From an uncultured Ruminococcus sp. (GTDB taxonomy: Bacteria > Bacillota > Clostridia > Oscillospirales > Ruminococcaceae): a stretch of DNA of 64,000 bases. Where the stretch lies: the NCBI GenBank assembly GCA_910576995.1, contig CAJTLC010000006.1, positions 68,575-132,574 on the forward strand. The letters run 5' to 3'. Shown piece after piece: positions 7,671 to 15,155 of this stretch (positions are counted from its first letter, which is position 1; every line of letters starts with the position of its first letter). Position numbers and translations under genes: made by a program. The notes beneath the pieces were generated by a model. The model saw nothing but the letters and a program-made list of their open reading frames with translations, did no database searches and was not told the origin of the DNA.

Positions 7671-8542
7671 CATTTATTCTTTCGTCTGACAAGAATTCCG
7701 ACAATATCAGCTCCAATGTTTGAAGCAACAGCAGGACCTATAGTTGAATAAAGTTCGGCTTTCCTGCCGATACGCTTTTGCATTTCTTTTTCAACTTCTC
7801 TTGCAAGAGTATCGTCTCTTCCATAAAGCATAATATATGGAGTCTGAGGAGTCATATTCCTTTCAGCGCAATCGGAAAGCTTCATTACAATATTTTTTTC
7901 GCCGCGAATTTTTTCAATAACATCCGCTTTATTATCGGCAAAGCGAATTATAGGCTTCAATCCAAGCAATTCCCCGGCAAAAGCCGCAGTTGCGGAAACT
8001 CTTCCTGATTTTCTTGCATATTTCAAAGAATAAGGAACGGCATAGATCGCGCATACGTTGAACCAATCCTCAAAATAAGCTACAATATCTTCAGCTGACG
8101 CCCCTTTGCGGATTTTCTTAACAGCCTCCATGATCGGGAATCCGTAAAAAACCGTGTAAGCGCGCGAATCAATATTAAAAATTCTTACTTTATCAGAAGC
8201 TTCGGGATTGTTCTCAAAAAAATCCCTCTTGGCGATCAGTGAATTATTATAAGTTCCCGACCCCTCGCTATTGATAGAAACACTGATAATATCAGTATAT
8301 CCCTGATTATAGAGTTTTTTATAAGTCTCTTCAAAAGTCAGCGGCGATATCTGGGAATGCTTCGGAATTTCATCTGTAGAAGCAAGCATATCGTAAAATT
8401 CCTGCTTTGTGACGTCAAAAGTTTCACGGAAAGTTTTTCCGCAAAAATTTATCTCAAACGGCAGCACGGTTATTCCAAGTTCCTCAATAGTTTCAAGTGA
8501 CAAATCGCAGCTGCTGTCAGTGAGTATCATAATTTTAGACAT
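7670..8542 (-). CDS. DegV family fatty-acid-binding protein
   Basis: 290 residues from the ATG at 8542, chosen because AAAGGAGAT stands 9 bases upstream; an upstream start would run 70 bp into trmL. Begins MSKIMILTDSSCDLS, the DegV opening motif, followed by VLPFEINFCGKTF, and keeps the ISPLTFEETYKKLYNQGY and SINSEGSGTYNNS blocks. Proteins of this family (FakB type) bind a fatty acid and hand it to the FakA kinase for phospholipid synthesis. No fakA is in the window. It follows trmL by 13 bp on the same strand. Confidence 0.93.
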   Translation of the reverse strand: MSKIMILTDSSCDLSLETIEELGITVLPFEINFCGKTFRETFDVTKQEFYDMLASTDEIPKHSQISPLTFEETYKKLYNQGYTDIISVSINSEGSGTYNNSLIAKRDFFENNPEASDKVRIFNIDSRAYTVFYGFPIMEAVKKIRKGASAEDIVAYFEDWFNVCAIYAVPYSLKYARKSGRVSATAAFAGELLGLKPIIRFADNKADVIEKIRGEKNIVMKLSDCAERNMTPQTPYIMLYGRDDTLAREVEKEMQKRIGRKAELYSTIGPAVASNIGADIVGILVRRKNK

Positions 8543-8555
8543 ATTTTGATCTCCT

Positions 8556-9053
8556 TTACCATTCATATTTAGTGAGTTCGCCTTCCGTGGACAAGTTTGG
8601 ATAATCCCATTGACGCAGCACCTCATATACAGCTATAGCCACGGAATTTGAAAGATTCAGACTTCGGAGTTCACTTCTCATAGGAATCCTCATACACGAA
8701 TCAGGACTTGAATAAAGAAGTTCTTCAGGCAGTCCTTTATCCTCTCTGCCAAAAATCAGATAGCTGTTATCGGGATATTTGCAGTCGCTATGAATTTTTT
8801 TGCCTTTTGTCGTGAAATAGAAAAAATTTCCGTCAGAATTCTTTTCAAAAAAATCCTCAATGCTGTCATAATATGTTATGTCAAGTTTATCCCAGTAATC
8901 AAGTCCAGCACGTTTGAGATGCTTATCCGTTATCTCAAATCCGAACGGACGAACAAGATGAAGCCTTGCGCCGGTAACAGCGCAGGTTCTTGAAATATTT
9001 CCTGTATTCTGCGGGATCTGCGGTTCTACAAGAACTATGTTAAGATTAGGCAT
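8556..9053 (-). CDS. trmL: tRNA (cytidine(34)-2'-O)-methyltransferase TrmL
   Basis: 165 residues, the normal length of this short SPOUT enzyme. Starts MPNLNIVLVEPQIPQNTGNI with the N-x-G-x-I motif, has the ARLHLVRPFGF block, LIFGREDKGLP (the SAM-binding trefoil knot) and ends the knot with LRSLNLSNSVAIAVYEVLRQ. It methylates the wobble ribose of some leucine tRNAs. The start ATG at 9053 has a weak GAGGAAG site. First gene of a unit with degV. The 300 bp upstream are filled by a folded non-coding stretch. Confidence 0.95.
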   Translation of the reverse strand: MPNLNIVLVEPQIPQNTGNISRTCAVTGARLHLVRPFGFEITDKHLKRAGLDYWDKLDITYYDSIEDFFEKNSDGNFFYFTTKGKKIHSDCKYPDNSYLIFGREDKGLPEELLYSSPDSCMRIPMRSELRSLNLSNSVAIAVYEVLRQWDYPNLSTEGELTKYEW

Positions 9054-9167
9054 TTTTCTTCCTCATGAATAAAATATTGTTTTTTTCTAAAAATATATAT
9101 GTCAGCCCGAAATTTTTTCTTTATATAGGCAAGTATAACCATAGATGATGTCCCCGTCTCACCTGTC

Positions 9168-9340
9168 GGTGCTTCTGCTTCGCAGAGGTCTCCACTGGAG
9201 ACCCGCACCCTCTTAGGCGGCGAGCATCTTTAGATTCAGTCGGAGATACAATCTCCAACTAAATCCGGCTTACTGCCGTAAGCCGTCTGCTTGTTGAAAG
9301 CAGAGTTTGAAGCTGACCCCGAATTTTATGAAAAATCGGG
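9168..9340. ncRNA. Run of perfect hairpins, candidate structured RNA
   Basis: No gene is seen between 9054 and 9369. From 9168 there is a three-way junction closed by GGTGC (9168-9172) and GCACC (9205-9209) that encloses TCTGC-TTC-GCAGA and GGTCTCC-ACT-GGAGACC. It is followed by a long stem GATTCAGT.GGAGAT-ACA-ATCTCC.ACTAAATC (9233-9265), CGGCTTAC-TGCC-GTAAGCCG (9266-9285), TCTGCTT-GTTGA-AAGCAGA (9286-9304) and a CCCGA...TCGGG stem (9318-9340). Six stems in 170 bp, stacked end to end, is far from random. It could be the 5' leader of the 57-aa gene on the plus strand, a leader of trmL on the minus strand, or a palindromic end of an IS200/IS605-type relic. The strand cannot be decided from one copy. 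Confidence 0.6.
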
Positions 9341-9369
9341 AAAATAAAATAATCAACGGAGATCGAAAT

Positions 9370-9543
9370 ATGAACATGAAAATGATTACCACAGGTCTTA
9401 CCGCCTCCGCGGCAATAGGACTTGCCTGTTATGCATTCGCTACAGCAAGCACCATGAAAAAGCACAGCATCAAGCGTAACGCAAGCAAAACTATCAAGGC
9501 GGCAGGAAACCTCCTTGAAGATATTACCTCGATCATAGGCTGA
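9370..9543 (+). CDS. 57-residue membrane peptide, unknown function
   Basis: Starts MNMKMITTGLTASAAIGL at the ATG at 9370, which has CGGAGAT 7-8 bases upstream; earlier in-frame starts lie inside the hairpins. One hydrophobic, Ala/Gly-rich segment (about 5-27) is followed by a strongly basic stretch MKKHSIKRNASKTIK and an amphipathic end. This predicts a single membrane helix with the basic tail inside. I do not recognise the family. Immediately after the stop a perfect GGACGGTT / AACCGTCC hairpin (9549-9565) begins and overlaps the 3' end of the convergent ruvX. Placement behind the folded region suggests that region is its leader. Confidence 0.6.
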   Translation: MNMKMITTGLTASAAIGLACYAFATASTMKKHSIKRNASKTIKAAGNLLEDITSIIG

Positions 9544-9555
9544 TCGGCGGACGGT

Positions 9556-9993
9556 TCAACCGTCCGTACATAGATTCGCCGAATTTTTACGATACCCAAG
9601 AAAGCTTTCAAGAATTATCACGGCGGCAACCGCGTCAACGACCGCTTTACGCTTTTTTCCGCGCGTATTTGTGGTATTAAGGTAATTATGGGCAGAAACC
9701 GTCGTGCAGCGTTCATCCCACAATTCGACTGAACAGCCTGTCAATTCTTGCAGCTTTTCAGCAAAAAGCCTGCATTTTTCGGCACGCTCGCCTATTGTTC
9801 CATTCATATTTTTCGGATATCCTACAACTATCATTTCCGCACGCTGCTCTTTAGCGGCAGCGGCAGTTTTTTCAATGCATTTTTCAAAATCTTTTTCTGC
9901 GATAACACCCACAGGCGAAGCGATGAGTTCGCTTTTTCCGCATACAGCTATGCCCGTTCGTGAATCGCCGAAATCAACCGACATAATTATCAT
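9556..9993 (-). CDS. ruvX: Holliday junction resolvase-like RuvX/YqgF
   Basis: 145 residues. RNase H-like fold with the first acidic strand MSVDFGDSRTGIAV, the conserved VVGYPKNMNGTIGERAEK block, WDERCTT and the last acidic helix AVVDAVAAVIILESFL. The family processes the 5' end of pre-16S rRNA in E. coli and may resolve Holliday junctions. Two ATGs are possible at the start; the first has a weak GGTG site. Its 3' end overlaps a palindrome shared with the convergent small gene. Confidence 0.92.
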   Translation of the reverse strand: MIIMSVDFGDSRTGIAVCGKSELIASPVGVIAEKDFEKCIEKTAAAAKEQRAEMIVVGYPKNMNGTIGERAEKCRLFAEKLQELTGCSVELWDERCTTVSAHNYLNTTNTRGKKRKAVVDAVAAVIILESFLGYRKNSANLCTDG

Positions 9994-9999
9994 AATATT

Positions 10000-10911
10000 T
10001 CACCAAGGCTTGACTGTACCAATTATATCGTGTACAGAAGCTATTCCCTTGCTGTCGAGAAAATCGTTCATTTCCTCAACAATTTTTATGGGTGCAAAAG
10101 GATCGGTAAATATAGCTGCTCCAACCTGAACAGCAGACGCGCCTGCCATCATCAGTTCAATTGCGTCTTTACCTGAAGATACGCCTCCCATACCAATAAC
10201 AGGGATATTAACAGCGTTTGCAGTTTGCCAAACCATGCGGACGGCTACAGGAAAAACAGCAGGACCGCTTAATCCGCCGACATTATTCCGCAATATAGGT
10301 CTGCCCGTATTTATATCGATCCGCATTCCCAGCAAGGTATTTATCAGTGAAACCGCGTCTGCACCTGCTGCCTCGACTGCTTTCGCAATATCGGTTATGC
10401 TTGTGACATTCGGGGAAAGCTTAACGATCAGCGGCTTTTTTGTAACAGAGCGCACTCGCCTTGTAACTTCCGACGCCATTTCGCAGCTTGTACCAAAAGC
10501 CGCTCCGCCCTGCTTAACATTCGGGCATGAAATATTAAGTTCGATCATATGAACGTCAGTATTGTCAAGTTTAGCCGCAACTTCGGCGCATTCATCAGGA
10601 GTCGAACCTGCAATATTCGCAAGAATAGTAACATCTTTCGTGAGCAGATATGGAAGTTCCGTCTCGATAAAATGATCTATACCCGGATTCTGAAGTCCGA
10701 CGGAATTAAGCATTCCGCCCGGTGTTTCGGCAATTCTGGGAGCAAGATTTCCAGTACGCCTATTGAGAGTAGTGCCTTTTGTAGCTATTCCTCCCAATTT
10801 ATTAAGAGAAAATAACTCTTCGTATTCCCTGCCGTAGCCAAACACTCCTGAAGCAGGAATTATCGGATTCTTAAAATCTACGCCGCATATTTTTACAGAA
10901 AGATCAGCCAT
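10000..10911 (-). CDS. pyrD: Dihydroorotate dehydrogenase B, catalytic subunit
   Basis: 303 residues from the ATG at 10911. Class 1B features: NPIIPASGVFGYG at the N-terminus, NISCPNVKQGG with the active-site cysteine in the loop that precedes it in class 1 enzymes, KPLIVKLSPN, and the FMN-phosphate motifs GMGGVSSGKDAIELM and GASAVQVG. It oxidises dihydroorotate in pyrimidine synthesis and passes electrons to PyrK. Its start overlaps the pyrK stop by one base (TAATG) and uses a GAGGAGG site inside pyrK, so the subunits are translated together. No other pyr genes are near. Confidence 0.96.
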   Translation of the reverse strand: MADLSVKICGVDFKNPIIPASGVFGYGREYEELFSLNKLGGIATKGTTLNRRTGNLAPRIAETPGGMLNSVGLQNPGIDHFIETELPYLLTKDVTILANIAGSTPDECAEVAAKLDNTDVHMIELNISCPNVKQGGAAFGTSCEMASEVTRRVRSVTKKPLIVKLSPNVTSITDIAKAVEAAGADAVSLINTLLGMRIDINTGRPILRNNVGGLSGPAVFPVAVRMVWQTANAVNIPVIGMGGVSSGKDAIELMMAGASAVQVGAAIFTDPFAPIKIVEEMNDFLDSKGIASVHDIIGTVKPW

Positions 10912-11681
10912 TACCAAAGTACCTCCTCAGCTTTAAAAACAGGTCCGTCTTTGCAGACGTGAGCAAAATATTCCTCGTCATTTCTGACAGTTCTGCAAGC
11001 GCAGCCAAGGCACGCTCCGATACCGCAAGCCATACGTTCTTCAAGTGAAATTTCGCAGTAAATCCCTTTTTCTTTGCAAATCTGCGCTATTCCCTTTAAC
11101 ATGGGCATAGGTCCGCAGGCATAAACCGCGTCTATATTTCCCTGTTCCGCCAATTCGGCGAACGGCTTGGTAACGAATCCATGAATTCCAGCAGAACCGT
11201 CATCTGTACATAAAACAGTCTGAGCGCCTGCCAATTTAAAATCATCCTGCAAAATAGCTGCCGCACTGTTCCGAAAACCGCTGACAGCAACAGCTTTTTT
11301 GCCATATATCTGCGCCAAAGGAAGCATGGGCGGAGTTCCGATACCACCGCCGATCAGTACAACTTTTTGGAAATTCAGATCAACTGTAAATCCATGACCA
11401 AGCGGAGCGAGCATATCGATAAGATTGCCCTCATTCAGCATTGCGATCCGGGAAGTTCCCTCCCCTCTTATCTCAAAAACGATCCTGATAGTTCCTTTTT
11501 CTTTATCAATGCCGCAAATTGAGATAGGTCTGCGTAAAGTTAAATTACCTGTCCTGATATGAACGAACTGACCAGGAGCGGCAATTCCGGCAATTTCCGG
11601 ACATTTGATCTCAAAGCTGTAGATATCGTTTGCAATAGCGTGCTTACTTGCGATGATATATTGTCCCTGCGTATATTTCAT
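10911..11681 (-). CDS. pyrK: Dihydroorotate dehydrogenase electron-transfer subunit
   Basis: 256 residues from the ATG at 11681, with AAGGAGC upstream. A ferredoxin-reductase fold: FAD motif LRRPISICG (about 55-63), GGIGTPPMLPLA for NAD, and a C-terminal 2Fe-2S site with four cysteines in MACGIGACLGCACRTV and AHVCKDGPVF. It accepts electrons from PyrD and reduces NAD. The [2Fe-2S] cysteine spacing is intact. It lies 5 bp after the leucine-rich-repeat gene and is coupled to pyrD. Confidence 0.96.
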   Translation of the reverse strand: MKYTQGQYIIASKHAIANDIYSFEIKCPEIAGIAAPGQFVHIRTGNLTLRRPISICGIDKEKGTIRIVFEIRGEGTSRIAMLNEGNLIDMLAPLGHGFTVDLNFQKVVLIGGGIGTPPMLPLAQIYGKKAVAVSGFRNSAAAILQDDFKLAGAQTVLCTDDGSAGIHGFVTKPFAELAEQGNIDAVYACGPMPMLKGIAQICKEKGIYCEISLEERMACGIGACLGCACRTVRNDEEYFAHVCKDGPVFKAEEVLW

Positions 11682-11686
11682 ATTAA

Positions 11687-12442
11687 TTACTGCTCCTTTT
11701 TTTCTCCGCAATTTTTACATTTTCCGAATAATCCAAATTTTCCGCCGCATTTCGGACAAAGTCCCTGCGATTTAAGATAAGCGGCAATACTTTTAAACCG
11801 GTAAATTTCAGCAGCGTCAAAAATGTTGCCTTTAAAATAAATTCTGCTGACGCCGCTTCCGCCTGATTTTCTGCAAACCTCAAACGACGGATTAGTATAT
11901 TCGTTTTCAGGTTCCCAAGTAGTTGCGCTGCTCTCAAAAATAATCTCCTCAAGACCGCAGCACATTGCATTATACATTATTTCTTCAACATTTTCTGGAA
12001 TCGTTATAGATTTCAGATTATCACAGCCGTTGAACGTCTTATAAGTGATCTTTTTAAGCGGAGACGGCAGACTTATTGAGTTGAGAGAGGTGCAGCCCTC
12101 GAATGCCGAATCGGAAATTTCTGTAACGGTATCGGGAATATGTACGGTTTGAAGCGCCGTATTGCCTTTAAACGCTCCCGAAGCTATTTTTGTAACATAT
12201 TCGGGAATATCCACGTCTTCATCTTTGCCTGCATATTTTACGAGAGTATTTTTATCGCAAAGAAAAACGTCTCCCGTAAGCGCCGGCGCTTTATTTTCAT
12301 TTTCTTCAACTTCTTCCTCATCGGAAGCTATCATAATTTTTTCACCGCAATGACCGCAGTACCACGCGTCAAGACGCTTTTCAGCAAAAAGCAGCGCCTT
12401 ACACTTTGGGCAAACGATCTGAATATAATCATTAAGTTCCAT
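11687..12442 (-). CDS. BspA-type leucine-rich-repeat protein with two zinc ribbons
   Basis: 251 residues from the ATG at 12442, which has a CAGGAGGT site. A zinc ribbon lies near the N-terminus (CPKC...CGHC, about 11-33), then an acidic stretch, then five or so BspA-type repeats (about 65-170) of the pattern IASGAFKGNTALQTVHIPDTV / ISDSAFEGCTSLNSISLP, and a second ribbon at the C-terminus (CPKC...CKNC). There is no signal peptide, so it is probably cytoplasmic, unlike most BspA proteins. It precedes pyrK by 5 bp, which suggests shared transcription but no shared task. Function unknown. Confidence 0.8.
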   Translation of the reverse strand: MELNDYIQIVCPKCKALLFAEKRLDAWYCGHCGEKIMIASDEEEVEENENKAPALTGDVFLCDKNTLVKYAGKDEDVDIPEYVTKIASGAFKGNTALQTVHIPDTVTEISDSAFEGCTSLNSISLPSPLKKITYKTFNGCDNLKSITIPENVEEIMYNAMCCGLEEIIFESSATTWEPENEYTNPSFEVCRKSGGSGVSRIYFKGNIFDAAEIYRFKSIAAYLKSQGLCPKCGGKFGLFGKCKNCGEKKEQ

Positions 12443-12532
12443 AGTACCTCCTGAAATTAACATTATAAATATTATACCACAATTTTCACAAAAAAGCAAT
12501 ATCTTAAAAATAAAAAAATATATACATAAATT

Positions 12533-12556
12533 AAAAGCTCCCCGAAGGAAGCTTTT
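12533..12556 (-). terminator. Terminator after the GH5 cellulase gene
   Basis: Stem AAAAGCTtCC... / ...GGgAGCTTTT read on the minus strand, followed by a T-rich stretch. A fragment AACACGCTCTAA just next to it (near 12582-12593) resembles the end of the hairpin repeats. Confidence 0.65.
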
Positions 12557-12603
12557 ATGAGAACAAGTTCTAAGATATCAAACACGCTCTAAGTCAACTT
12601 AAC

Positions 12604-14289
12604 TCATTCATTGTATGGAAGCAGCTTTATCTGTCCTGCATCAAGCATTTGTATTGCAAGCGCATCACTGGCGGTTACTCCGTCTCCGGTATTGCAGCAA
12701 TCAGCATTACGCATACCCTGTTCAGTCAGTTTATATTCGTCCTTATTAGTAAGAAATTGAAGTATCAGCGTAGCATCAGCGATCTCAACTTTGCCGTCGC
12801 AATTTGAATCGCCATATCTGAGTTTATCGGAAGTTTCAGTCGTTGTCGATTCGGAAGAAGACGCCTCGGTTTTATCGCCAATTGAAGTTCCGCCATAATA
12901 ATCGGAAAGCGAAATTCCGTTTCCCGACTGCCCGAGCTTTATCTTATGGTCGAGACTAATGAATTTTCCGTCATTATCCTGCCATAGCGACGGTTCGACA
13001 AACGCATATTTTGCTTCGTCCCACTTGCCGAAATTATCATAAACAAGTCCGCCGGTATCGCCCGAATTCTCGTTGAAGCACCAGAATGTATGATGTATCT
13101 TCTTTTCTATCATATAATCGCGAAGAATAGTCATCCACTTCAGATTATCGCCCGTAGGATCATGCTCTTCATCTATAAATCCGCCCCATTCACCCATAAG
13201 CAGCGGCGAAATATTCTCTTCGACAAGATACGCCCACGTATCATACCAATAATCGTCAAGAAGCGTCTGACGAGTAAAGTCCTTATCAAACCATGTTTGA
13301 GCGTATACAAGAGGTCCGTAATCGTGCGGAGAATAAACAAGCTGACTCTGATATTCGCCAAGATCGACAGGATAATCTCTTGCGCCTCTAAAATTTCCGC
13401 CCCACCAAGCTCCGTAATATGGCTGCTTACTTTCGTCTCCGTAATGCGCATAATCAACAGCAGGCGAATTCCAATCGCTTCCTATTTCAAATTTGGGATA
13501 AACTTCTATTCCCTCAACCATTATAAGCAGATTCGGATTTTTCTCCAGAACGGCAGCCGCGCCGCGTTCAGCCGCATATTTCCAGTTGTTTTCGGCAGTC
13601 GAATCGTCCCAGATAGCCATTCCCTGACCGTCGTTCTTGCCGTGAGGTTCATTTTTCAGATCGATAGCAATAATTGTATCGTCGTCTTTGTAATAATCTG
13701 CAAACCATGAAAGCGCTTCCAGCCAGTCGTCTGTAGAAAAATTGCTGTCATACCACAATGGCAGCTGATGACCGCTTGAAGCGGTAGTTGCGCTATGGAT
13801 GTCGATCATTATCTTCATTCCATTTTCCCTGCACCATTCAACCGCTTTATTCCAGATATCGAAGCTGTACATCGGCGTACCTCCGACGATTCCCTCAACA
13901 GTCAATTCAGGATTTTCCCATTCGTTCACTTTTATCATAGGATCGGGATCTCCGTTTTTCCATTGCAGCAGAATTTCGGTAGACATAGGCACACGAAGAA
14001 GATTAAAGCCGTGGTCGGCGATCTCGTTAAGCATTTTATGCATATTCTGCGACCATACGCCGTCGAAAACCTGACTTCCGACGTTGTAGCCGAACCAGTT
14101 GCAGCCCGTCATCCATACGGGATTACCGTCCATATCTACGATCTGAGCGTTCTCGTTAACGTGCAGCCAGTCGTCGTGATATTCGTCGGGAGCAGCATTT
14201 GTGATCTCAGACGGCATATAAGACGACATCCCGATACTTGTCATCAATACGACGGCGGCAGCGGTTATTTTCTTTAAAATTGATTTCAT
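12604..14289 (-). CDS. Secreted GH5 endoglucanase with type I dockerin
   Basis: 561 residues. Signal peptide 1-32 (basic start, AAAVVLMTSIGMSS core, cleavage near TNAAPDE). The GH5 barrel covers about 45-450: IDIHSA, acid/base Glu214 in DLKNEPHG and nucleophile Glu367 in LMGEWGG. A Ser/Thr linker (about 470-488) leads to a dockerin (490-552) with two calcium-loop repeats, GDSNCDGKVEIADATLIL and a weaker second NTGDGVTASDALAI. The enzyme should cut beta-1,4-glucan chains and be docked on a cohesin scaffold outside the cell. The subfamily cannot be fixed by eye. Its own promoter and a palindrome downstream of it indicate specific control. Confidence 0.95.
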   Translation of the reverse strand: MKSILKKITAAAVVLMTSIGMSSYMPSEITNAAPDEYHDDWLHVNENAQIVDMDGNPVWMTGCNWFGYNVGSQVFDGVWSQNMHKMLNEIADHGFNLLRVPMSTEILLQWKNGDPDPMIKVNEWENPELTVEGIVGGTPMYSFDIWNKAVEWCRENGMKIMIDIHSATTASSGHQLPLWYDSNFSTDDWLEALSWFADYYKDDDTIIAIDLKNEPHGKNDGQGMAIWDDSTAENNWKYAAERGAAAVLEKNPNLLIMVEGIEVYPKFEIGSDWNSPAVDYAHYGDESKQPYYGAWWGGNFRGARDYPVDLGEYQSQLVYSPHDYGPLVYAQTWFDKDFTRQTLLDDYWYDTWAYLVEENISPLLMGEWGGFIDEEHDPTGDNLKWMTILRDYMIEKKIHHTFWCFNENSGDTGGLVYDNFGKWDEAKYAFVEPSLWQDNDGKFISLDHKIKLGQSGNGISLSDYYGGTSIGDKTEASSSESTTTETSDKLRYGDSNCDGKVEIADATLILQFLTNKDEYKLTEQGMRNADCCNTGDGVTASDALAIQMLDAGQIKLLPYNE

Positions 14290-14311
14290 TTATCATCCCT
14301 CGTTTCTTTAT

Positions 14312-14332
14312 AACAAGTTGTTATAACTTGTT
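14312..14332 (-). promoter_or_regulatory. Palindrome in the cellulase leader, candidate operator
   Basis: AACAAGTT-GTTAT-AACTTGTT, a perfect 8-bp inverted repeat with a 5-bp spacer. It lies about 12-32 bases after the predicted transcription start of the cellulase gene, a place where a repressor could block elongation. The regulator is not known. Confidence 0.5.
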
Positions 14333-14350
14333 TTCATTTATATTAATTAT

Positions 14351-14379
14351 AGTATATATCAAAGTCATAAATTTGTCAA
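14351..14379 (-). promoter_or_regulatory. Sigma-A promoter of the cellulase gene
   Basis: On the minus strand TTGACA (14379-14374), 17-bp spacer, TATACT (14356-14351). Confidence 0.8.
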
Positions 14380-14401
14380 TACTTTATCTAAAATTTCAAT
14401 A

Positions 14402-14430
14402 TTGACTAATTGATATTATAATGGTATAAT
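14402..14430 (+). promoter_or_regulatory. Sigma-A promoter of rsmD
   Basis: TTGACT at 14402-14407, 17-bp spacer, perfect TATAAT at 14425-14430; 40 bases before the rsmD ATG. Confidence 0.85.
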
Positions 14431-14470
14431 TAAGTATACAAATAAAAAAAGAATGTGATGTGATATAATT

Positions 14471-15031
14471 ATGAAAGTGATTGCAGGAACGGCTAAAGGC
14501 AGAAACCTTATCGCCCCAGAAGGATTTGACACTCGTCCTGTTACATCTAAAATAAAAGAGGCTCTTTTCAGCAGCTGGCAATTTCTGATACCCGGCGCTG
14601 ATTTTCTTGATCTTTTCGCAGGCAGCGGCAGTATAGGCATAGAAGCTATGAGCAGAGGCGCGGCAAATGTTGTTTTTGTTGAAAAAAGTAAGCGCGCTGT
14701 TGAAGTTATCAAAAAGAATCTCAGCATATGTAAATTTACAAACGGATTTCAGATATATCAGAACGACGTTTTCGATCGTCTTCGCCTGCTGAATAACAGC
14801 GGCGCTTCATTCGATCTGATATATCTCGATCCGCCGTTTACAGTAGCTGAAATTTTCATTCCTGTTATGGAAGCGCTTGCCGAAGCCGATATACTCAAAG
14901 AAGACGGAATTGTCGGAATCCGCACTCCGAAAGAAATGAATATACCCGATGATTTCGGCAAGCTTCATAAATTCAAAAAGAAAAAATACGGAATTTCTAC
15001 AATTCATTTTTATTCATTAAATGAAGAATAA
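14471..15031 (+). CDS. rsmD: 16S rRNA (guanine(966)-N2)-methyltransferase RsmD
   Basis: 186 residues. N-terminal MKVIAGTAKGRNL and TRPVTSKIKEALFS are the rRNA-contact motifs of RsmD; LDLFAGSGSIGIEAMSRGA binds SAM; LIYLDPPF is the catalytic DPPF motif of N-methylases acting on exocyclic amines. It methylates G966 (E. coli numbering) of 16S rRNA. Usually paired with coaD, which is not next to it here. A strong promoter precedes it, but the ribosome site is poor (GATGTGAT). It converges with the ABC transporter genes across a repeat and a terminator. Confidence 0.95.
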   Translation: MKVIAGTAKGRNLIAPEGFDTRPVTSKIKEALFSSWQFLIPGADFLDLFAGSGSIGIEAMSRGAANVVFVEKSKRAVEVIKKNLSICKFTNGFQIYQNDVFDRLRLLNNSGASFDLIYLDPPFTVAEIFIPVMEALAEADILKEDGIVGIRTPKEMNIPDDFGKLHKFKKKKYGISTIHFYSLNEE

Positions 15032-15034
15032 TAA

Positions 15035-15104
15035 GAACTTGTCTTCATAAGTGGAGCATACCAATTTGCTGAAAAGACGTGTGCTGAACCTATGAACACG
15101 AGCT
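15035..15104. repeat. Hairpin repeat relic E
   Basis: Read on the minus strand it matches copy D closely: GTGTTCATA, then CACACGTCTTTTC, then GCAAATTT and TATGCT in the same order and spacing. It is about half an element, reversed relative to D, in a convergent junction. Confidence 0.65.
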
Positions 15105-15106
15105 AT

Positions 15107-15151
15107 AAAACCTGTACCAATAGTTGAATTCGACCATTGGTACAGGTTTTT
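15107..15151. terminator. Bidirectional terminator rsmD / ABC genes
   Basis: Perfect 14-bp stem AAAACCTGTACCAA / TTGGTACAGGTTTT with a 16-base loop, As on the left and Ts on the right. Confidence 0.9.
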
Positions 15152-15155
15152 GTTA

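Noticed and set aside
13090..13710. 206-residue frame opposite the GH5 cellulase
   Set aside because: Antisense shadow; the cellulase on the other strand is complete with catalytic residues and dockerin.
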